Source: an uncultured Eubacteriales bacterium (lineage in GTDB: Bacteria; Bacillota; Clostridia; Oscillospirales; CAG-272). Taken from it: 64,000 bases of DNA. Shown here piece after piece: positions 7,634-15,300 of this stretch. The notes under the pieces are model-generated. The model was not told the origin of the DNA and searched no databases. It saw only the letters and a program-made list of their open reading frames with translations. Each line of letters begins with the position of its first letter. Positions within the stretch are counted from its first letter, which is position 1. Location of the stretch: assembly GCA_934432675.1 (NCBI GenBank), contig CAKRYT010000006.1, positions 88,265 through 152,264 on the forward strand, read 5' to 3'. The translations under genes were made by a program, and so were the position numbers.

Positions 7634-9226
7634 TTACTTGGCCGTAGACGTCTCGCTGCCAGCCGCGGTAGCGTCCCTGTCGTTGTCGTTCTCGGTGCCT
7701 GCGGCAGACGCTGCACCCGTGCCGGTATCGGAGGCGTCGGTCACCTCTGCCGCGATGCCGGATGCCTCCGCCTCGGCGTCGGCTTCCTCTGTCAGACGTT
7801 TGGCTTCCGCTTCTGCGGCGGCCTCCGCGCGGGCGGCTGCTGCTGCCTGCGCAACGGCGAGTTCACGTTCCATAGCTTCCTGCTGCTCCGCCTGCGCTTT
7901 GTCGCGTGCTTTTCTGCGTGCCTCGCGCAGGGCGGCAGTGCGTTTCTTGCGTGCGGTCTTTTCTTCGTCTTCGTCGTGGTAGATGAAGTTATAATCGGCG
8001 AGTAGTTGTTCTTCTCCCCGCTTTCGGAGCCCCCAGGCAATCAGTTGCCGGATGAGGTCGTAGACGACGACGAAGAGCGGTACGCCGATGAGCAACCCGA
8101 CGAAACCGAAGAGATCCCCGCAGAGCACGACGGCGAACAGTACCCAGAAACCCGAGAGCCCCACCTTGTCACCGACGATGTAGGGGTCGAGGATATTGCC
8201 GTCCAACTGCTGAATGACGACGACGATGATGAGATAGGTGATGACGTGGACGGGTCGCGCGAGATTCGGCTCGGACATCCACACGATGATGATACAGGGG
8301 ATGGCACCGATGTAGGGGCCAAAGAACGGGATCATGTTACAGAACGCCATGAACACGGCAATGAGCGGTGCCATGGGAATTCTGAAAATGGAGAGAAAGA
8401 TGAAGAGCACGATCCCGACGATGAAGGAATCGAGGAGTTTGCCGGTAAAGTATTCGGAGAATTTCCGGTCGGTGAATTTTCCCTCTTTTACGAGCCAGTC
8501 GGCAATCGGCTTTTTGAAGGCGGCGCGGACGATCATGTTGGCTTGTGCGCCGAAACGTTTGCGGTTGCTGAGGATGTAAACGGTCGAGACGACGGTGATG
8601 AGGACGTTGACGAGGAAGTTGAGGAGCGTCGAGATGACGCGCATCGCCGTGGAGATGAGTTCGTTGTAGTTCTGTATGAGTTTGTCGATGAGGCTCCCCG
8701 AGGAGTTCTTCACGACGTCATAAATCTTGGTGTAGGCATCGTAAACGATCTTCTGGAAAGTGCCGCCGTCCCGGCCGAGTTGCTGCATGTACGCGTCGAG
8801 GCGGGCGAGATAACCGGGAAGGTCGTTACGGAGGGTAAGGATGGAGCCGATGAGCGAGGGGATGATAAGCATGATGATGCCGACCACGATGGCAGCAAAC
8901 ACGATCATGGCGATGACGATGCTCCATGCCTCCGCTTTGCGGTGCACGCGCTTCTCGGTGAGTTTACCCGATGCGATGCGGTTGCGATAAACGTGACGGA
9001 CGAACCAGTTGCCGATGTGAATATCCAAACGGTTACAGAGCGGTTTCAAGAGGAATGCGATAAGCGCGCCGGTGAGGAACGGTGCCAGGACCGACAGAAA
9101 TGCGAGGAGCGCGTTCTTTACGGTGCCGATACGGGCGAGAAAAAAATAAAAGAGCAGTGTGCACACAATGATCGTCAGAAGAACGCGGATGATGGTCTTA
9201 TATCGCTTCGGCAGCGGCTCTCTCAT
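7634..9226 (-). CDS. AI-2E family transporter (PerM/TqsA type) with long Ala/Glu-rich tail
   Basis: 530 residues from the ATG at 9224-9226, which has GGGAGGT upstream; an in-frame upstream start is less likely. The first ~400 residues have about eight helices and the typical family region PLIAVFMAFCNMIPFFGPYIGAIP, then QQLDGNILDPYIVGDKVGLSGFWV. Members act as autoinducer-2 exporters or Na+/Li+ antiporters; the substrate cannot be assigned. The last ~125 residues are unusual for the family: a basic helical stretch, then a probably coiled, Ala/Glu-rich and Thr/Ser-rich tail on the cytoplasmic side. It is a single-gene unit with a consensus-like promoter at 9289-9317. Confidence 0.9.
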   Translation of the reverse strand: MREPLPKRYKTIIRVLLTIIVCTLLFYFFLARIGTVKNALLAFLSVLAPFLTGALIAFLLKPLCNRLDIHIGNWFVRHVYRNRIASGKLTEKRVHRKAEAWSIVIAMIVFAAIVVGIIMLIIPSLIGSILTLRNDLPGYLARLDAYMQQLGRDGGTFQKIVYDAYTKIYDVVKNSSGSLIDKLIQNYNELISTAMRVISTLLNFLVNVLITVVSTVYILSNRKRFGAQANMIVRAAFKKPIADWLVKEGKFTDRKFSEYFTGKLLDSFIVGIVLFIFLSIFRIPMAPLIAVFMAFCNMIPFFGPYIGAIPCIIIVWMSEPNLARPVHVITYLIIVVVIQQLDGNILDPYIVGDKVGLSGFWVLFAVVLCGDLFGFVGLLIGVPLFVVVYDLIRQLIAWGLRKRGEEQLLADYNFIYHDEDEEKTARKKRTAALREARRKARDKAQAEQQEAMERELAVAQAAAAARAEAAAEAEAKRLTEEADAEAEASGIAAEVTDASDTGTGAASAAGTENDNDRDATAAGSETSTAK

Positions 9227-9288
9227 GTCATACCTCCCGAGTACAGGATATTGAAGGACGCGCATGCGCGCCGGAAAATGATAATATG

Positions 9289-9317
9289 ATTATATACGCA
9301 GGGCAAGTTGATTGCAA
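9289..9317 (-). promoter_or_regulatory. Promoter of the AI-2E family transporter gene
   Basis: On the minus strand, TTGCAA (9312-9317), 17 bases, then TATAAT (9289-9294). It lies about 63 bases before the start codon. Confidence 0.8.
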
Positions 9318-9433
9318 GTACTTCATGAATAATTTACGACTTTCGGGGCGGAATTTGCCGCGGGCGCACGCGACGGGTGTCGCCAAAAGAGGACGCGCCC
9401 CGACGATCGGCCTCAATGAGTAGTAAATAGATA

Positions 9434-9462
9434 TTTACAATCTGCATTGTAAATAATATAAT
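9434..9462 (+). promoter_or_regulatory. Promoter with palindromic operator, gene not evident
   Basis: TTTACA (9434-9439), 17 bases, then TATAAT (9457-9462). A perfect inverted repeat TTTACAAT-CTGC-ATTGTAAA (9434-9453) covers the -35 and most of the spacer. The next convincing start codon is at 9718, downstream of a second promoter, so this one would make a leader of about 250 bases or a short untranslated RNA. No supported protein gene lies in 9463-9637. Confidence 0.6.
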
Positions 9463-9637
9463 ACAATTGAGTAACCTGCCCGGAGGGCACAATTCCGTCG
9501 ACGTTTGTGCGATTGATTGACAAAAATGTGCCTTCCACCTTGTCGATGGGGGTACAGAGCAGGGGGTTTTTGCACAAAAAAACGAAGATTGACGGTTTTC
9601 GTCGACAAGATCCCGGACAAGTATTTGCATAAATCTC

Positions 9638-9666
9638 TTGATTTTTCATAGGTACTGTGCTATACT
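9638..9666 (+). promoter_or_regulatory. Proximal promoter of the 9718 membrane protein gene
   Basis: TTGATT (9638-9643), 17 bases, then TATACT (9661-9666). It lies about 50 bases before the start codon, with GGAGG near 9702. Confidence 0.75.
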
Positions 9667-9717
9667 GCGTATAAGTTCGGAGCGCGGCTCCGCGCTGCTT
9701 GGAGGAATAATAATTCG

Positions 9718-10635
9718 ATGAAAAAACTATTGCTGCTTGTTCTCACGGTGGCTTGCATACTGGCTTGCCTTTCGTTCGGGGCTACGGCAGAGGGGACGGA
9801 TCCCGGCGCGGCAGACGCAGGTGCGGCAGATACCGGCACGGCGGGCGACGGCGCGGCGGATCCCGGTACGACCGACCCGACGACATCGGGCGCGGGGGCG
9901 GTACAAAATACCACGGCGCAGAAAACCGGTAATATTTCTTCCGTGAAGGATATTGCGCTGAAATTCTTTGAAAAGGTTGCCTCGGCTTTCTGGCGGCTCC
10001 GCGTTTACTACAACAGTGCCGTCAGCCACTTCGGGAGTTTTGAACGCTATATGCCGGTTGTGCTCTCCGTTCTGATTCTGTTCTTCTGTTTCTTCGGGTA
10101 TCGGCTTTTTCGTGTCGAAACGGTGCTGGTCGGTGCCGTTACGGGTTACGCACTCGCTTATGCGACGTACGATTTCCTGCTGGCATGGCAGGGGCACTGG
10201 GCTTTCCTCGACAGCTGGGAGAAAATCCTGCGCTGGGTCCTGGTCGGTGTTTTTGCGATCCTCGGGATGTTCATCGGGCGGCTTCTCCGCCGCGTGGGCG
10301 TCTCTCTCGTCCTCGGGCTCCTGGCCGCCGCCTACTTCGCACGGTACTCGTCCAACGTCTGGGTGCTGATCTCCGTTTTCGCGATCGTGCTGCTCATCGG
10401 CATCGTTGCCATCAAACCGGTCGTGATTTTCGTGACCGGTGTGCTCGGCTCCGTTGTCGTTGTCAGACTTCTTACCGCGTTCCTGTTCGGGGTGCAGGGC
10501 TTCTACCCGATGGATATCAACGCGAAACTGGGCATTTCGCCCGCTGTCAACGTCGTGTTGATCTTCGGCGTGCTCCTCGGCCTCATCTGTGTCGGTGTCC
10601 AGGCACGCACGAGCAGAGGCAGACGGTACTACTGA
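9718..10635 (+). CDS. Multi-pass membrane protein, TM7S3/TMEM198-like (DUF4203-type)
   Basis: 305 residues. A signal peptide (1-25, cut near ATAEG) is followed by a ~45-residue Gly/Ala/Asp/Thr-rich extracellular linker, a helical stretch (about 76-105) and about seven closely packed hydrophobic helices from residue 112 to the end. The helix content with Gly pairs such as FAILGMFIGRLLRR and LVLGLLAAAYF resembles the TM7S3/TMEM198 (DUF4203) group; I make this match by pattern, not search. No enzyme motif is visible. It is probably a channel-like or scaffold protein of unknown function. It forms a single-gene unit with a terminator at 10659-10690. Confidence 0.7.
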   Translation: MKKLLLLVLTVACILACLSFGATAEGTDPGAADAGAADTGTAGDGAADPGTTDPTTSGAGAVQNTTAQKTGNISSVKDIALKFFEKVASAFWRLRVYYNSAVSHFGSFERYMPVVLSVLILFFCFFGYRLFRVETVLVGAVTGYALAYATYDFLLAWQGHWAFLDSWEKILRWVLVGVFAILGMFIGRLLRRVGVSLVLGLLAAAYFARYSSNVWVLISVFAIVLLIGIVAIKPVVIFVTGVLGSVVVVRLLTAFLFGVQGFYPMDINAKLGISPAVNVVLIFGVLLGLICVGVQARTSRGRRYY

Positions 10636-10658
10636 TTTTGATCGGACAGTTGTCCTTT

Positions 10659-10690
10659 CCCGCCGGGGACCCCGGCGGGATTTTCTTTTT
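10659..10690 (+). terminator. Intrinsic terminator
   Basis: The 9-bp stem CCCGCCGGG/CCCGGCGGG with a GAC loop is followed by ATTTTCTTTTT. Confidence 0.85.
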
Positions 10691-10704
10691 GCCCGTGTCA
10701 TGCG

Positions 10705-10733
10705 TTGCAAAGCGGGGGCAAATGGTGTAGAAT
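10705..10733 (+). promoter_or_regulatory. Promoter of the metallo-hydrolase gene
   Basis: TTGCAA (10705-10710), 17 bases, then TAGAAT (10728-10733). It lies about 40 bases before the start codon. Confidence 0.72.
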
Positions 10734-10775
10734 AGAATCACGATGGCACGCCGGGTGCGTGCGGGAGGTGATACG

Positions 10776-11534
10776 ATGAGAATCGATTATATCGGCACGG
10801 GTGCCGACGACTTTCTGCCGGGGGAGGTATCGCGAACGGGGGAATACCGCCGTCGGACGGCGGCGCAGATCGACGGCGTTTTGGAGATCGACCTCGCGGG
10901 GACGACGCCGGAGGAGCGACTCCGCGGTGTCAGCGAGGTCATCTTCACCCATTCGCACCGTGACCATTATGACCCGAATCTTTTGCACCGCCTCGCGAGT
11001 GATCGCGCGCTCACGGTGTATGCATCCGCCGACTTTGCGGGGAGACTTGCCGCCGTATTGCCCGCCGGGACGCGAACGGTCGGCCTCGTACCCGGCGACA
11101 CGGTCGTGACGCCGGCGGGGTACCGCCTGACGGCACTCTGCGCCAACCACGTGGTCGGTGATCATCCGGCGGAGCAACCGCTCCATTATATCATCGAGCG
11201 TGACGGGCGTCGTATCTATTGGGGGACGGACGGGGCGTGGATTGCGCCGAGCGCGTGGTATGCATTGCGCGCCGTTAAACCGTTTGATCGCATGATCCTC
11301 GACGGGACCCTCGGGGACGTCGGCGGTGACGGGCGCATTTTCACGCACAACAGCCTCCCTATGGTACGGGAACTCGCGGCGGCTTTCCGCGGCGCGGGGC
11401 TCCTGAAACCGGACGGACGGATCGTAATCACCCACATCTCGCGGGATTCGCAATATCCCACGGCGGAGCTGGATGCGTTGCTCGCCGGGGATAACATCCG
11501 CGCGGCACATGACGACGAAAGGGACGAATTTTGA
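10776..11534 (+). CDS. Metallo-beta-lactamase-fold hydrolase (PhnP-like)
   Basis: 252 residues from the ATG at 10776, preceded by GGGAGGTGATACG. The metal motif is THSHRDHYDP (HxHxDH, near residue 59); further ligands are likely His in CANHVVGDHP, Asp in YWGTDGAW and His in ITHISRD near the end. The arrangement resembles the PhnP/RNase Z-like branch of the superfamily that cleaves phosphodiesters, but the substrate is not defined by sequence. It is cytoplasmic, with no signal peptide. The DUF896 gene begins three bases after its stop, so the two share a transcript. Confidence 0.82.
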   Translation: MRIDYIGTGADDFLPGEVSRTGEYRRRTAAQIDGVLEIDLAGTTPEERLRGVSEVIFTHSHRDHYDPNLLHRLASDRALTVYASADFAGRLAAVLPAGTRTVGLVPGDTVVTPAGYRLTALCANHVVGDHPAEQPLHYIIERDGRRIYWGTDGAWIAPSAWYALRAVKPFDRMILDGTLGDVGGDGRIFTHNSLPMVRELAAAFRGAGLLKPDGRIVITHISRDSQYPTAELDALLAGDNIRAAHDDERDEF

Positions 11535-11537
11535 AAA

Positions 11538-11705
11538 ATGGAAAGTAAATTTGACAAAAAGAAAACGGAGCGTATCAACGAACTCTGGGCCCTCTCCAAA
11601 ACGCGGGAACTGACCCCGGAGGAAACGGCAGAAAGAGACGAATTGCGCCGAGAATACTTGGCATGGTTCCGTTCTGCCATCCGTGGAACAAAGCCGAAAA
11701 AATAA
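11538..11705 (+). CDS. DUF896 (YnzC/YneB-like) small protein
   Basis: 55 residues. The sequence ERINELWALSKTRELTPEET followed by AERDELRREYLAWFR matches the two-helix DUF896 family, small cytoplasmic proteins common in Firmicutes (B. subtilis YnzC and YneB) with no firmly established role. It lies just three bases after the hydrolase gene and has only a weak Shine-Dalgarno site of its own, so translational coupling is likely. Confidence 0.85.
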   Translation: MESKFDKKKTERINELWALSKTRELTPEETAERDELRREYLAWFRSAIRGTKPKK

Positions 11706-12211
11706 GGGAAAATCACATCATTGCGACACGGTTTGCGGTGCCGTCTCCGGGATACGGAGGTCGGTGGCCGCAGGCCGCGTTTTATTATTCGGAAAGTACG
11801 CTTTCCGTTTGATTTTGCGCGCCCGGATCACCCGTTTCCCCGGGAACGGACACACCTTTCGGGGCAAGTAGGACTTTTCACCCGACCGTTCGGCCCGACC
11901 TGTACGCGGGTCGGAGCAGGAGCGTCTCCTTCGCTGCGGGCGCAGCGTTTCACCGCCCGTTTCGTGTCCCTCACAGTCGTAGGGAAGGGGATGTCGACGT
12001 AAAACTTTTTGCGCGGTGCCGCCGCGTACGACACTGCCTTTTTGTACCATCATACGCATCACACCGTGAGTACCGCAGTGCGGATTGCTTTTTCCAAAGG
12101 TTGAGAAAACGTGTTTTTGCAACAAATACGAAAACGGCATGAACAAATTGTTGAATGTGCCGATTCAATTGCGCGGAAAACCGGATAATTGATAAATGTT
12201 GTACGATTTTG
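11706..12211. other. Long intergenic region without a supported gene
   Basis: About 500 bases with short frames only on both strands and none with a credible ribosome site. CGGAAAG/CTTTCCG (about 11790-11810) forms a small hairpin followed by a T-rich stretch that may end the hydrolase/DUF896 transcript. The 3' part becomes AT-rich towards the promoter at 12212. Confidence 0.5.
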
Positions 12212-12241
12212 TTGACACGCTTTGCCCGCGCATGTTAAAAT
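12212..12241 (+). promoter_or_regulatory. Promoter of the first giant surface protein gene
   Basis: TTGACA (12212-12217), then 17 bases to TTAAAA or 18 bases to TAAAAT (12236-12241). It lies 60 bases before the ATG, with GAGAGGT as ribosome site. Confidence 0.72.
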
Positions 12242-12300
12242 TTACACGTGGTAACGACAATGTTTTGTCATAAGCAATTTAATTAAGAGAGGTCATCGAA

Positions 12301-15300
12301 ATGAAACATCTCACAAAAGTGATCAGTTGGATGCTTGTATGCCTCCTCCTGATCGGTACCCTGACGGCTGTCTGGCTGTCGGCTGCTGCCGATACGACGG
12401 ACAGCGGCACAGCATCATCGGTACCGGGCGTGGATACGCTTCCTGCCGAAGCCGTATGGGACGGTACAACCGTTTCGGAATCCCTTGCGGGTACTGGTAC
12501 GCAAACCGATCCGTACCTCATTCAGTCTCCGGCGGACTTTGTATTCTACTGTCGGAACGCGGCGACCTATGCCGCAGAGGGTACATACGCCAGACAAACG
12601 GTGGATTTCAGTCTGAACAGTAAATGGCATGGTAACCCCTCCGCGACTTCCACCAACAATCTTGACGAGTTATCCATTGCTGGTGTATATGACGGCGACG
12701 ATCATATCGTGTACGCAATGCACGCCGAAAATCCGGTCAATTACGGTAACGGTAATTCGGCAATGTTCGGTACGGTCAGCGGCACTGTCAAAAACCTGAC
12801 GATTGCGTCCTCCGAGTTGCGGACGGGCAACAATCGTTCTGCGGCCTTTTTTGCAGTGACCGTCACCGGTTGCATTTCCAACTGTCATGTGGTTGATTCG
12901 AAAAACATCGCCTCGTACGTCAACTGGAAAGGTGAAACGATTTCAATCAACGCCAATTATGCCGGTATCGCAGCAAGTGCGACGGGCAGTGAGGCACGCA
13001 TTGAAAACTGCACGGTTTCCGATGTGACGTTTATCGGGGTAAAGGTTTCGGGTATCGTTGACAATGCCGGTGCCGGTGCGACGATTACGGGCTGTTCGTT
13101 TGACGGCACGGTTACGGCATCCGATGCGGCAGGCGGTATTGCGCGGATTGTAGCGAGTTCCTCTGCGGCGGAGACAACGGTGCAGGACTGCGTCAATCGT
13201 GCAACAATTACCACCTCCGGTAAGGCACATTTCGGCGGTATCGTGGCATCCGTTGAGAGCACGATCAAAAACAAGGGTGTCATTATCAAGGATTGCCGCA
13301 ACTATGGGACAATGATTGCGACGGCAACCGAAGCAGACAGTGCGCGCGGCATCGGCGGTATTCTGGGGTCGGACACGCAGAGAAGCGATGCGGCAGAGCC
13401 GAAAGGTCTCACGATTGACGGCTGCCTCCATGCCGGCGAAATTCTGGGCGGCGTCTATCAAAACGTCGGCGGGCTTGTCGGGCGTGTAAGCGGTATCATC
13501 TCGAATGTTACGATCAAGAACTGCGCCGTGACCGGCAGTGTCAGCGGTGCATCGGGCGTCGGCGGTTTTGTGGGCTGTCACGCCACGGGAGAATACTCCG
13601 GGAACAATCTTTACATCACCAACTGCTACATGGGAGCCGACGTTACGGCGAGCGGTGCTTATGCCGGTCTTGCGATCGGTCATCATAAGGTGAACAGTAC
13701 GGACTATACCGCGACAGTGCAGAACTGCGTCATTATCGGTAAAGTGACCGCCGCGGACGGAGCCGGAGCTCTTCTGGGTATGCTGACCATCAATGACGGA
13801 CACAGCAAGTCATTTGCTCCAAAACTCGGATTGGTTCAATCTTTCGTCAACGCAACGGTCATAGCCGGTGCAGATGGAAAAGCCGGTACGTTGGTCGGCA
13901 GTGCGGAGAGCAAGGTCACCGATATTAGCCTAACCCTGACCGACACCAAAATGCTTGCTACCGTGAAGGTCGGCGATACGGAGGTAGTTTCGCCTGTTGC
14001 CTATTATACCGGTACCGGTGAAGGCAAGACGGCTGAAATTGCTGTGTTGGATGTCAATGCGCTGACGGACGGGACGGTGAAAGCCATCCTCAACGCTTAC
14101 GCGACGGCAAACAGCCTCGGCAAGTGGTCGCAGGGCGGCGTTGCCCCCGTGCTGACGGCGTTCTACGAATGGCCTGCATCCATCACCAATAAGCCGGCAC
14201 TCTCGCACCCGTATAACGGGGAAGCGGTGGATGCCGAGACGGAGATCAACCGCGAGGACGTCGCGCGGGTCGAGGTCCTGTACTACCTCGCCTCCGACAT
14301 CGAGCGCACCTCGCCTCTTCCCGGGGCACCGACCGCTGTCGGTCGGTACGTCGCGGTCCTGCATGCCTACGACGCGGCAGGGAACGAACTCGACGCGGGC
14401 AACGACTTCTCCGTGGAATTCGAGATCACCAAAGCAAAGACGCAGATCGTCCCCGACCTCTCCGGGCTGAACAAGAACGACGACGGTACTTATTCCGTTG
14501 AATATAACGGACAAAAGATCGACCTCGCCGCAATGCTGAACGATCTTGCGACGGGCAAACGCATTGATGCCATCGTTTCCATCACGGTGACCCTTGGCGG
14601 CAATCCCGCAGATTTGAAAAACCCGGGTGTCTACGTGATCACCTACACGTATGGCGGCAACGACAACTATGAGGCCGCCGAGACCGTGACGGTGACCCTG
14701 ACCATCACGAAAAAGCAAATCGGTTATCCCGAGAACAGGTGGACGGCGAACGGCACGGACGCTCTCCCTGCCGATGCCAAACTCCCCTATAACGGGCTGG
14801 AACAGATCCTCCGCCTCCTGGGTGCGGACGAGAGCATCTTCACCATTGATTACGTGAACAATGCGGCGACCAACGCCGGCGGTGCCATGACGGCATCGGC
14901 GACGGTGTCCCTCCGCGCAGACCTCGCGGATTACTATGAACTCACCGGTACGGCTCCGACCTACGAATGGACCTGGACGGTGACGAAGGCGACGGTCAGA
15001 GTCGTCATCCTCCGCACGCCCGGCGATATGACCACGCAAGTGGAACTCGCGGACTTCGAGTATTCCGGCAGCACGGTGACCTATTACGTCGTGTTCGCGG
15101 ATGCAAACGGTAACATCGTCTTTACCCCCGAGAATAACGAGATTGTCGTCAGCGGCGTCGGTGCCGTCGAGCGCACGTTCACCTGGGAGGGGAACGACAA
15201 CTACGAGGCGGCAGAGGAGACCGTTGCCTTCAAGGTTACCCCGAAGAAACTCGGGGAGAACGGCGGCTCCCATGCGGATCTGAACCGTACCTATGACGGT

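Noticed and set aside
9526..9651. A 41-residue plus-strand frame downstream of the 9434 promoter
   Set aside because: It has no Shine-Dalgarno site, an unconvincing composition and overlap with the next promoter.
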